Below are positions 1-5,937 of a stretch of DNA of 23,252 nt, piece by piece; within the stretch, counting starts at the first letter, position 1; every line of letters begins with the position of its first letter. Source of the stretch: a virus; IMG/VR virus record IMGVR_UViG_3300030412_000051, positions 1 to 23,252 of that record; one strand, given 5' to 3'. A program made the translations under genes and the position numbers. The notes under the pieces are model-generated. The model saw only the letters and a program-made list of their open reading frames with translations. It was not told the DNA's origin and made no database searches.

Positions 1-816
1 ACCAATGGAGCCGTAACAGGACGGATGACGCATTCACACCCTAACGTGGCTCAAGTACCTAGTGCTAAGTCAGAATATGGGCCAGAGTGTCGAGGACTGT
101 TCGGTGTACCCAAAGGCTTTCAGTTAGTTGGTTGTGATGCAGATGGATTAGAACTACGCGTCCTTGCTCATTACATGGCGGTACTGGATAAAGGTGTCTA
201 CGCTAATGCTGTGGTTAAGGGTGAGAAGAAGCTAGGAACTGATGCACACACCTTAAACATGAAAGCCGTGGGCTTACTGTCAAGAGACACCGCTAAGACA
301 TGGCTTTACGCCTACATCTATGGAGCGGGTGATGCAAAGCTAGGCAACATAATGGCTGAAGATTTAAAGCTGGTGAAGTCAGAGTTCGTAGCAGGGCGTA
401 ATAGCCGCAAGAACTTCGAGACAAAAGTACCAGCATTAGGGGCTTTAGTTCGCAGAGTTAAACGGGCAGTTAAGACTAAAGGTTTCTTGAAGGGACTAGA
501 TGGTCGACAGCTACCGAGCCGTAGCGAACATTCAGCTCTTAATACCTTATTGCAATCAGCAGGTGCTGTAGTAATGAAGAGAGCATTGGTAATACTGGAT
601 GATGCGTGTCAAGCGTTAGGACTGATACCCGGTATTGATTATGAGTTCGTCGCTAACGTACACGATGAGTTCCAAATACAGACGAAGGAGGTACATGTAC
701 CCAAAGTCAAAACACTCGCCGAAAACTCAATCAGAGAAGCAGGTGAGTTCTACAAGTTCCGATGCGACCTTGCTGGTTCAGCAGACGCAGGAGACACTTG
801 GGCCGATACACATTAA
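1..816 (+). CDS. T7-family DNA polymerase (family A), C-terminal 271 residues; 5' end outside the window
   Basis: The replicative DNA polymerase is cut by the window edge: the frame is open from base 1 (TNGAVTGR precedes the first ATG at 25), matching the stretch before motif A in T7 gp5. Counting from codon 1 of the fragment, motif A is CDADGLELR with metal-binding D46. Motif B is RDTAKTWLYAYIYGAG with R95, K99 and Y103, the Tyr that corresponds to T7 Y526. Motif C is VHDEFQ with D222 and E223. The KGLDGRQLPSRSEHSALNTLLQ stretch and the terminal TWADTH also match T7 gp5, where the last His contacts the primase-helicase. The palm and fingers look intact and functional. The last 122 bases overlap the next gene in the +1 frame. 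The exonuclease domain and thumb would lie upstream. Identification is by recognition of several collinear motifs and is very secure. Confidence 0.97.
   Translation, partial: TNGAVTGRMTHSHPNVAQVPSAKSEYGPECRGLFGVPKGFQLVGCDADGLELRVLAHYMAVLDKGVYANAVVKGEKKLGTDAHTLNMKAVGLLSRDTAKTWLYAYIYGAGDAKLGNIMAEDLKLVKSEFVAGRNSRKNFETKVPALGALVRRVKRAVKTKGFLKGLDGRQLPSRSEHSALNTLLQSAGAVVMKRALVILDDACQALGLIPGIDYEFVANVHDEFQIQTKEVHVPKVKTLAENSIREAGEFYKFRCDLAGSADAGDTWADTH
685..691 (+). promoter_or_regulatory. Strong Shine-Dalgarno inside the polymerase gene, for the overlapping endonuclease start
   Basis: AAGGAGG at 685-691 lies three bases before ATG 695, inside the polymerase reading frame. It is the best ribosome binding site near the endonuclease ORF and is the main reason to prefer 695 over 635, 641 or 665. 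The spacer is shorter than the usual 5-9 bases, so initiation could be weak. Confidence 0.55.
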
Positions 817-1159
817 AACCAGCCTACTGAAGCGCATCTTTAGTCTGAAGAAATCAAACGCAAAGCGTGCAGGTGTAGAGTTCAGTATCCCTTTCGAGGA
901 AATACGATGGCCTTATACCTGCCCTTTGCTGGGTATCATTCTGAATTATGGCTTGGGGAACAAGGGGCGCTCCCTTCCCGAGTCACAATCGTTTGACAGG
1001 AAGAACCCTGAACATGGCTACATCTCAGGCAACGTGCAGATTATTAGCCATAAAGCTAATCAGATAAAAAGCACAGCGTCTATTGATGAGCTGATGCAGC
1101 TAGCTTGTAACTATAAGTTCAACGAAGAGAGACAGAATGACAACGACTCTCCTGATTGA
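695..1159 (+). CDS. HNH/His-Me-finger-like endonuclease (T7 gp5.3 position), 154 aa
   Basis: The conserved part begins with a basic helix (SLLKRIFSLKKSNAKRAGVEFSI), followed by WPYTCPLLGIILNY, then SFDRKNPEHGYISGNVQIIS and HKANQIKST. The pattern CPxLGxxL ... xDRxxPxxGYxxGNVxxIS ... ANxIK recurs in small phage nucleases annotated as HNH or endonuclease VII-like. T7 also has an HNH gene (5.3) directly after its polymerase. The start is uncertain. ATG 695 has an AAGGAGG 3 bases upstream and would put about 40 unconserved residues, overlapping the polymerase C-terminus, ahead of the domain. No ATG, GTG or TTG lies in frame between the polymerase stop (816) and the domain. The 3' end overlaps the exonuclease start by 23 bases. 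The likely role is a free-standing homing or DNA-processing nuclease; this is inferred from family resemblance only. Confidence 0.75.
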   Translation: MYPKSKHSPKTQSEKQVSSTSSDATLLVQQTQETLGPIHIKTSLLKRIFSLKKSNAKRAGVEFSIPFEEIRWPYTCPLLGIILNYGLGNKGRSLPESQSFDRKNPEHGYISGNVQIISHKANQIKSTASIDELMQLACNYKFNEERQNDNDSPD

Positions 1160-1919
1160 TGCTGACGTTATAGCTGTACGCGCCGCAATCTTTTGTGAAA
1201 CCAAGTTCGACTTCGGGGATGGAGACTTTATTGAGTACCACCCTGAAGAACTTCCTGATTACATTGAAGGTGAGATACAGTCTTATCGCACTCGATTAAG
1301 ATGCGACAACGTGGTCTGTGTGCTTAGTGATTCGGTTAACTTCCGTAAGGAAATACTACCAACATATAAAGCAAGCAGACCTGTTAAGCCTAAGTTACAT
1401 GCTATGGCCCGTGACTATATTAAAGATAACTTCGACACCAAGATTAAAGCTACGTTAGAAGGTGATGATGTATTGGGAATCCTCTCAACGCATCCCACCC
1501 TAATCAAGGGTAAGAAGATAATTGTATCTATTGATAAAGATATGCAGACCATTCCCGGTTATCTCTTCGACCCAGACAACGATAAACGTCCCCGACTAAT
1601 CCACCCTGTAGCAGCTGATAGATTCTGGCTATTACAGACGATGACGGGTGACACCGTTGATGAGTACAAAGGGTGTCCCGGAATTGGCCCAGTCAAAGCA
1701 CAAAAGCTTATTGATGATGTGGTCGAATGGGGAACCCCTTGGGCTAGTGACGAGGAGTTGGTCGCTGAAACATGGCGGCGAATAGTAGAGCTTTATATTT
1801 CTAAGGGGCTTACAGAAGAGGACGCACTTGTGCAAGCACGTGTCGCTAGAATTTGTAGGCATACTGATTTTAACTACAAAGAGAAGAAGGTAATACCGTG
1901 GACTCCCCCAGACAGATAG
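1137..1919 (+). CDS. 5'-3' exonuclease, FEN/T7 gp6-like, 260 aa
   Basis: This is a flap/5'-nuclease superfamily protein that removes 5' ends from duplex DNA. In T7, gp6 degrades host DNA, removes RNA primers and takes part in recombination and concatemer maturation. Acidic active-site residues appear in the expected order: D8 and D10 (LLIDADV), D65 (VLSDSVNFR), the EGDD cluster at 108-111, D133 and D135 (SIDKDMQT), and GD at 171-172 with D175. Next comes the helix-three-turn-helix DNA-binding element KGCPGIGPVKAQKLI (about 178-192). The arch region carries the basic YKASRPVKPK segment. The start overlaps the endonuclease gene by 23 bases, suggesting translational coupling; a purine-rich GAGAGA precedes it. 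Length is a little under T7 gp6 (about 300 aa). The gene is followed by a promoter-like element and a stem-loop. Confidence 0.93.
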   Translation: MTTTLLIDADVIAVRAAIFCETKFDFGDGDFIEYHPEELPDYIEGEIQSYRTRLRCDNVVCVLSDSVNFRKEILPTYKASRPVKPKLHAMARDYIKDNFDTKIKATLEGDDVLGILSTHPTLIKGKKIIVSIDKDMQTIPGYLFDPDNDKRPRLIHPVAADRFWLLQTMTGDTVDEYKGCPGIGPVKAQKLIDDVVEWGTPWASDEELVAETWRRIVELYISKGLTEEDALVQARVARICRHTDFNYKEKKVIPWTPPDR

Positions 1920-1927
1920 ATTCACGA

Positions 1928-1951
1928 TAAGTTCTCCCCCCCTACTAAGGA
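1928..1951 (+). promoter_or_regulatory. Candidate phage RNA-polymerase promoter, copy 1 (phi6.5-like position)
   Basis: A 24-base element with core CTCCCCCCCTACTAAGGA (1934-1951) lies nine bases after the exonuclease stop. The same 24 bases, with one mismatch (T1933 versus A), recur at 20141-20164. Its length is close to the 23-bp promoters of T7-type single-subunit RNA polymerases. Its place, between the exonuclease and the first short late gene, corresponds to T7 phi6.5. Function and strand are inferred; no polymerase gene is in the window to help define specificity. Confidence 0.5.
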
Positions 1952-1969
1952 CTCTTCCTCTCGTTTGTG

Positions 1970-2004
1970 TCCCCCTCTGTACTGAAAGGTGCAGGGGGAT
2001 TTTT
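1970..2004 (+). terminator. Stem-loop with T-run downstream of the exonuclease (terminator or RNA-processing hairpin)
   Basis: TCCCCCT (1970-1976) pairs with AGGGGGA (1993-1999). After a two-base CT bulge, GTAC pairs with GTGC including one G-U pair, closing the loop TGAAAG. Five T residues follow at 2000-2004, the layout of a Rho-independent terminator. Because a promoter-like element lies just upstream, it could instead be a 5' leader hairpin or RNase III-type processing site, as T7 has at R6.5. It ends 12 bases before the next start codon. Confidence 0.65.
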
Positions 2005-2016
2005 ATAAGGAAACAA

Positions 2017-2214
2017 ATGGACGACTATATACCCGGAAACATTCCTGAACTCATTGAGTTACTTGAGAGAGTATTCCCTGACAAATGCGCAGACCTGAAC
2101 GATTCAGAAAGACACATCTTCTATAAGGCGGGGCAGCACAATGTGGTCACATGGTTGAAGGATTTAAAGAGACGGACTGAGGAACAACAACTAAATTCAA
2201 TGATGGAAAAATAA
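2017..2214 (+). CDS. Small conserved phage protein, 65 aa, function unknown
   Basis: A short acidic N-terminal part (IPGNIPELIELLERVFPDKCADL) is followed by NDSERHIFYKAGQHNVVTWLKDLKRRTEEQ. The 'ERVFPDxCxDL ... AGQxxVVxWL' pattern resembles small proteins I have seen encoded between exonuclease and portal in T7-like phages; no function is known to me. It appears largely helical and soluble, with no signal or membrane segment. A good ribosome binding site (AAGGAAA, six to seven bases before ATG) follows the stem-loop, so this is probably the first gene of the middle/late transcript starting near 1930-1950. The stop codon directly abuts the next ATG at 2215. Confidence 0.8.
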   Translation: MDDYIPGNIPELIELLERVFPDKCADLNDSERHIFYKAGQHNVVTWLKDLKRRTEEQQLNSMMEK

Positions 2215-2424
2215 ATGTGTCTCGCAAAACTATTGGTAGATAACGTAGACAAGCTTCCTGCCGTACAGCTAGGCAAGAAGGTTTTCAAGTCAGACAAAGA
2301 ACCCGACACCCCACCCCCAGCTCAAGATGAAACCAAGACAAAGAAACAAGGTCGCGGTAATCACAAAGATAAAGGGCTAAGTATCAACACCGCTTCGAGC
2401 GGCTTAAGGATTAACAATCAATAA
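2215..2424 (+). CDS. Small virion-type protein A, 69 aa, with shared C-terminal motif (T7 gp6.7/7.3-like)
   Basis: The protein begins MCLAKLLVDNVDKL, passes through a proline- and lysine-rich low-complexity middle (PDTPPPAQDETKTKKQGRG) and ends GLSINTASSGLRINNQ. The C-terminal pattern, a KK-Q/R cluster then a hydrophobic-Lys/Ser-Ile-Asn/Asp strand and SSGLxI, recurs in the next two genes and recalls the end of T7 gp7.3 (SSGGGINI). T7 gp6.7 and gp7.3 are small virion proteins ejected into the host, and gp6.7 also starts with Met-Cys as I recall it. I therefore infer a minor virion component, but no catalytic domain is visible. The gene starts right after the upstream stop with only a weak purine-rich site and overlaps the next start as TAATG, pointing to coupled translation. 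Confidence 0.72.
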   Translation: MCLAKLLVDNVDKLPAVQLGKKVFKSDKEPDTPPPAQDETKTKKQGRGNHKDKGLSINTASSGLRINNQ

Positions 2425-2642
2425 TGTGTCTATCTAACATTTTCGGAGGAGGCGCACCTAAGCTACCCCCTCCCGTAGTAGCTCCTGAACCAGTAAAACA
2501 ACCCACCCCCACATTCGGTTCAGCAAATGAAACACTTAACAGCGACAAGAACGCACGTGCTAAGAAGCGTGGCTCCAGCGGCTTTAAGATTGACCTTCAA
2601 TCAACAGGTACAGAGTCCGGCTTAAATATCGGTGCAGCTTAA
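2424..2642 (+). CDS. Small virion-type protein B, 72 aa, with shared C-terminal motif
   Basis: The sequence reads MCLSNIFGGGAPKLPPPVV, a proline-rich linker (PEPVKQPTPTFGS), then KKRGSSGFKIDLQSTGTESGLNIGAA. N-terminal Met-Cys, a Gly/Pro-rich middle and the KK-R ... FKID ... SGLxI ending match the preceding gene, suggesting that the two are paralogues or share a targeting tag. It resembles small T7-group virion proteins such as gp6.7 and gp7.3 in composition, size and location before the portal gene. No membrane segment or enzyme motif is present, and the protein should be largely disordered. Start and stop overlap both neighbours as TAATG, so expression is probably tied to theirs. Function is inferred, not established. 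Confidence 0.75.
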   Translation: MCLSNIFGGGAPKLPPPVVAPEPVKQPTPTFGSANETLNSDKNARAKKRGSSGFKIDLQSTGTESGLNIGAA

Positions 2643-3274
2643 TGGGCCTGTTCGGTAAGAAAGAAACCCCGCTATATAAAGGCCAGACTTACCGCAGACA
2701 AGTGGTATCTGACATCTCCGCTTATTCAAGCGCATGGCGTGGTGGAGACTCAGCCTACACAGTAGGTTCAGATTATAAAGCCAGTGGTTACACGCCGGGT
2801 ACTGGAGGTGCGTATCGAGGTCAAGACCAACCCGTCTATAACTCAGCACGCCTTACCACCAATTCCTTGTATAGAGTCGATGATGGCTCATATCTCCAGA
2901 ACCAAGAAGTATTACAAAGTGGTCGCGGAAACCTAGGCGCAACGAATCAGCCCAATACCTATTCACAACTAGGTGTAAGTAAGAATGAATCAAACGCTAT
3001 CGTGCGTTACGTAGAAGACCCTAACGGTGACTACGGTGTAACAGGTTATGACGGACAGTCACCTACAGGGTTCGCTAGTCTCCGTAAGTTCGATATTCAA
3101 AGTACATCAAAGAACGCAGCACAGAAAGCCGCAGCCGCAGGGCCACGGGGCGAACCTGTCTCCACATCAATCTCACAAACAGCCAAGAAGCGTAAATCAT
3201 CTGTAGGTACTTCTAAATTCAAAATAGACATTGGAGGTACTACACGTAGCTCCGGCCTAGGAATCCCTACATGA
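2642..3274 (+). CDS. Virion-type protein C, 210 aa, with the same C-terminal motif; function unknown
   Basis: The protein starts MGLFGKKETPLYKGQTYRR and is rich in Gly, Ser, Tyr, Asn and Gln through its middle (for example GYTPGTGGAYRGQDQPVY and SGRGNLGATNQP), a composition typical of extended structural proteins. It ends KKRKSSVGTSKFKIDIGGTTRSSGLGIPT, the same KK-R ... FKID ... SGLxI ending as protein B. I do not recognise a named family for the body. The position immediately before the portal and the shared tail with two small T7 gp6.7/7.3-like proteins suggest a minor head-tail or ejected protein. It overlaps protein B by TAATG and the portal gene by ATGA, so the block 2215-4782 looks like one translationally coupled unit. 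Confidence 0.75.
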   Translation: MGLFGKKETPLYKGQTYRRQVVSDISAYSSAWRGGDSAYTVGSDYKASGYTPGTGGAYRGQDQPVYNSARLTTNSLYRVDDGSYLQNQEVLQSGRGNLGATNQPNTYSQLGVSKNESNAIVRYVEDPNGDYGVTGYDGQSPTGFASLRKFDIQSTSKNAAQKAAAAGPRGEPVSTSISQTAKKRKSSVGTSKFKIDIGGTTRSSGLGIPT

Positions 3275-4782
3275 CGACATTAAAGGCACGCTATAGTGCG
3301 TTACAGCCCTCACGGGAACCCTTCTTAAGACGGGCTAGAAGTGCAGCTGAACATACCCTGCCAAAGCTTATCCCACCAGAAGGTTCAACAAGTTCGACCA
3401 CCTTTAAATCTCAATATCAAAGCGTAGGCGCACATGGTGTCACCACCTTAGCCGCCAAGTTACTGATAGCTTTACTACCTCCGGGACACCCTTTCTTTAA
3501 ACTAGATGTGGATAAACACACACTGGCTGAAATAGCTGGGGATGATGAGGCGAGAGCTGAGTTCGACAAAGCCATGAGTGATGTCGAGCAGACTATTCTA
3601 GCTTATATCGAGTCCTCCCCTCTTAGAACATCAACCTTTGAAGTATTGAAGCACTTATTAGTAGCAGGTAACGTCTTGCTCTATAAGCCACCTTCTTCTC
3701 CTACGGGTGATGTACGTGTGTACGACCTATCCAAGTATGTCGTCAAGCGTGATGCAGCTGGTAATTTATTGGAATGCGTACTCAAGGAAACAATCAGCCC
3801 CACAGTTCTTCCAGAAGAAATACGGGCCGCTTGTGGGTGTGACGTTCAGTCTCATAAGGAAACCAAAGACGTTGACCTATATACGGGAATGCGCCGGGAC
3901 GGAGACCGCTGGCTAGTTACGCAAGAGATTAACGACATTGCCGTACCTAACGCACGAGATGAATATCCTCTGGACAAGAACCCTTGGATAGTGTTACGTC
4001 TTCAGAAGATAGACGGTGAGAACTTTGGACGTGGATATGTCGAAGATTATTTAGGTGACTTAATATCACTAGAAGGTCTTATGAAAGCTATCGTAAAGGG
4101 TAGTGCAGCCGCCGCTAAAGTACTCTTCTTTGTAGCCCCCAACTCAGTAACGAAAGCCACGGACTGCAACAAAGCGGCTTCAGGTGCATTCGTTACAGGT
4201 AATGCGCAGGATATTACAACGCTCGGGCTAGATAAGTTTGCTGACTTCCGAGTAGCACTAGAAACCATTGACCGTATCGAGCGGCGATTAGGCGCAGCAT
4301 TTATGCTGAACGGTAGCGTTCAACGTGAAGCAGAGCGTGTAACCGCTGAAGAAGTACGGTTCATGGCAAGAGAATTGGACGATGCCCTTGGTGGTATTTA
4401 TTCGATACTAGCTCAGGAGTTCCAGTTACCGTTGATTAAGCGGGTTATGACTGACATGGTTTCCCTAGGCAGATTGCCAGAACTACCTGAAAGCTTAATG
4501 AACCCTGTCATCGTGACAGGACTCGACGCATTAGGTCGCACATCAGACCTTGCCAAGCTTGATAACTTGGTACGCGACATCTTTGCCCTGTCTCCTGAAA
4601 TAGCAAGTAAGTATGTGAACCTTAGTAACTATATTAAACGACGAGGTGCTTATCTCCGAATTGATACAGACGGTTTAATACGTTCGCAAGAAGAAGTTGA
4701 ACAGGCAGACCAGCAAGCTCAGATGCAGCAAATGATGCAACAAATGGCCCCGCAGATGATGCAAGGCTCCCCTCAATCTTAA
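3271..4782 (+). CDS. Portal (head-tail connector) protein, T7 gp8-like, 503 aa
   Basis: The portal ring occupies one capsid vertex, nucleates procapsid assembly with the scaffold, docks the terminase and later carries the tail. Collinear matches to T7 gp8 are plain: the region SQYQSVGAHGVTTLAAKLL, LKHLLVAGNVLLY, YVVKRDAAGNLLE, DGENFGRGYVEDYLGDLISLE, then VQREAERVTAEEVRFMARELDD and GGIYSILAQEFQLPLIKR. The C-terminus is Gln/Met-rich (QQAQMQQMMQQMAPQMMQ), a common low-complexity end in this family. Length is slightly below T7 gp8 (536 aa). The ATG overlaps the upstream stop (ATGA). It is followed after nine bases by the repeat microgene. Confidence 0.97.
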   Translation: MTTLKARYSALQPSREPFLRRARSAAEHTLPKLIPPEGSTSSTTFKSQYQSVGAHGVTTLAAKLLIALLPPGHPFFKLDVDKHTLAEIAGDDEARAEFDKAMSDVEQTILAYIESSPLRTSTFEVLKHLLVAGNVLLYKPPSSPTGDVRVYDLSKYVVKRDAAGNLLECVLKETISPTVLPEEIRAACGCDVQSHKETKDVDLYTGMRRDGDRWLVTQEINDIAVPNARDEYPLDKNPWIVLRLQKIDGENFGRGYVEDYLGDLISLEGLMKAIVKGSAAAAKVLFFVAPNSVTKATDCNKAASGAFVTGNAQDITTLGLDKFADFRVALETIDRIERRLGAAFMLNGSVQREAERVTAEEVRFMARELDDALGGIYSILAQEFQLPLIKRVMTDMVSLGRLPELPESLMNPVIVTGLDALGRTSDLAKLDNLVRDIFALSPEIASKYVNLSNYIKRRGAYLRIDTDGLIRSQEEVEQADQQAQMQQMMQQMAPQMMQGSPQS

Positions 4783-4791
4783 GGATTAAAC

Positions 4792-4971
4792 ATGGCACGC
4801 GCTAAGAAAGTAACACCAGAAGTAACACCAGAAGTAACACCAGAAGTAACTCCAGAAGTAACTCCAGAAGTAACACCAGAAGTAACACCAGAAGTAACTC
4901 CAGAAGTAACACCAGAAGTAACACCAGAAGTAACACCAGAAGTAACCCAAACAATCCGTAAGGACAATTAA
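4792..4971 (+). CDS. Microgene for a (VTPE)11 repeat peptide, 59 aa
   Basis: The ORF reads MARAKK, then eleven exact Val-Thr-Pro-Glu units, then VTQTIRKDN and a TAA stop. It has one of the best ribosome binding sites in the window (AAGGA at 4781-4785, six bases before ATG), sits exactly in the gap between portal and scaffold, and its end carries the scaffold gene's Shine-Dalgarno (AAGGA at 4960-4964). Frame is kept through all eleven 12-bp units and synonymous ACA/ACT changes occur, both favouring a translated gene. The product should be an extended, acidic, disordered rod between basic ends (ARAKK and IRKDN). No function is known to me. A tethering or decoration peptide of the procapsid, or simply a slippage-prone spacer, are possibilities. 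The scaffold contains a related DEVTIPED stretch. Confidence 0.75.
   Translation: MARAKKVTPEVTPEVTPEVTPEVTPEVTPEVTPEVTPEVTPEVTPEVTPEVTQTIRKDN
4810..4941 (+). repeat. 12-bp tandem repeat (minisatellite), 11 units
   Basis: Unit GTAACACCAGAA starts at 4810 and repeats every 12 bases until 4941; units 4, 5 and 8 have ACT in place of ACA, and a degenerate twelfth unit begins at 4942. The repeat is in frame with the microgene and encodes VTPE. Confidence 0.98.
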
Positions 4972-4973
4972 AA

Positions 4974-5762
4974 ATGGCAGCAAACGAGACCGCTCCAGAA
5001 GCCGGAAGTGAAGAATATAACAACCAGATGATTGCCGTTACCGAAGGTGCAGCCACCTCTGACGACATTCCAGCAGCAGTAGAACAAGCCACCAAACCTG
5101 AAGCAGTACCTGATAAATTCTGGGATGCTGATAATGGTGTCGTGGATTATGCAGCTTGGGGTAAATCAACAAGTGAGCTTGAAGCAAAGTTCACCGAAAG
5201 CAACCAAGAAGCAGCTGACGATGTAACTGACGAAGTAACAATCCCGGAAGACGCTCCTATCACACAAGAGTCGTTTGACCGTTACACGCAAGAGTTCCAA
5301 GAAACCCAAGAACTAAGCGAAGATTCGTATGCTGAACTAGCTAAAGCAGGTATCCCCAAAGCGTATGTAGATGCCTACGTGGAAGGTCAACGTGCTTTGG
5401 TCGAAGCAACAGAAAGCAACTTGCTATCTGGTGCAGGTTTTACAGACCGTGACTCATTCGACGCAGCTTCTAAATGGGCAGCAGCTAATATGGCTCCAAA
5501 CGCTATCGCTAAGTTTAATGCTGATACATCCAGTGGTGATAACGCAGTTGTAAGTGCAGCTTTGGCAGAACTAGCTAAGGCATTTAGTGCAGCTAAAGGT
5601 ACTACAGCCTCTACCTTATTGACAGGTGAGCAAGCTCCGGCGGCATTCTCTGGGTTTAAATCTAACCACGAGATGACGACAGCAATGTCTGACCCGCGTT
5701 ATGCAAAAGACCCCGCGTATCGCGCTCAAGTCATGCAGAAATTAGCACAGTCACAATTCTAA
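4974..5762 (+). CDS. Capsid assembly scaffolding protein, T7 gp9-like, 262 aa
   Basis: The protein is acidic, Ala- and Glu-rich and without Cys, as expected for an internal scaffold that guides capsid assembly and is lost before DNA packaging. The region around residues 45-73 (VPDKFWDADNGVVDYAAWGKS then ELEAKF) matches the recognisable block of T7-type scaffolds (P-x-KFxD-x-DGxxD followed by a LExKF helix). A predicted helical middle (FDRYTQEFQETQELSEDSYAEL, AGIPKAYVDAYVEGQRAL) and a C-terminal helix-turn-helix-like segment (DPRYAKDPAYRAQVMQKLAQSQF), usually the capsid-binding end, follow. The order portal, scaffold, capsid supports the call. The Shine-Dalgarno AAGGA lies nine bases upstream, inside the preceding repeat microgene. 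Length is somewhat below T7 gp9 (about 307 aa). Confidence 0.93.
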   Translation: MAANETAPEAGSEEYNNQMIAVTEGAATSDDIPAAVEQATKPEAVPDKFWDADNGVVDYAAWGKSTSELEAKFTESNQEAADDVTDEVTIPEDAPITQESFDRYTQEFQETQELSEDSYAELAKAGIPKAYVDAYVEGQRALVEATESNLLSGAGFTDRDSFDAASKWAAANMAPNAIAKFNADTSSGDNAVVSAALAELAKAFSAAKGTTASTLLTGEQAPAAFSGFKSNHEMTTAMSDPRYAKDPAYRAQVMQKLAQSQF

Positions 5763-5937
5763 GAACAACCCCGCTCCACCCCTCCGCAGTACCCCCCTCA
5801 ATAACTCTCCAAGTTCCAAAGACACACATGCCCCGTGAGCGGGATAACGTGTGAAAGCTCTATGCAATATAGGACGAGTTGAGACCAACGCCGTTAATTC
5901 GGTTTATATCCCAACTTTAAAATAAAGGAAGTTCAAC
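5763..5937 (+). promoter_or_regulatory. Structured leader of the major capsid gene, with promoter-like C-tract
   Basis: This 175-base gap has three visible elements. A C-tract at 5792-5797 within AGTACCCCCCTCAATAA (from 5788) resembles the duplicated 24-bp element and sits at the T7 phi10 position. A stem-loop follows: CCCG (5832-5835)-TGAG-CGGG (5840-5843), with outer arms CACAC (5823-5827) and GTGTG (5849-5853). A second foldable region runs from GTTGAGA (5878-5884) to TCCCAAC (5909-5915), with CCG/CGG inside. The gene start has AAGGAAG six bases before ATG. Only an eight-codon ORF (5829) is present, which I do not call. Confidence 0.5.

Noticed and set aside
635-694. Endonuclease start at 635, 641 or 665
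   Set aside because: No ribosome site; residues read like an out-of-frame copy of the polymerase. ATG 695 after AAGGAGG is better supported.
1-816. Possibility that the polymerase is split by an intron or begins at ATG 25
   Set aside because: The frame is open from base 1 with TNGAVTGR, which matches the polymerase family directly before motif A, so the gene is cut only by the window edge.
1632-1925. Minus-strand ORFs at 1632, 7874, 8146, 19771, 20269 and others
   Set aside because: All lie opposite well-supported genes, have no recognisable motifs and odd composition; the whole region is a one-strand phage late block.
4779-5095. Three antisense ORFs made of GVTSGVTSG, CYFWCYFW or LLLVLLLV repeats
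   Set aside because: They are the minus-strand readings of the 12-bp tandem repeat, which has no stops in any antisense frame; there is no ribosome site or gene context on that strand.
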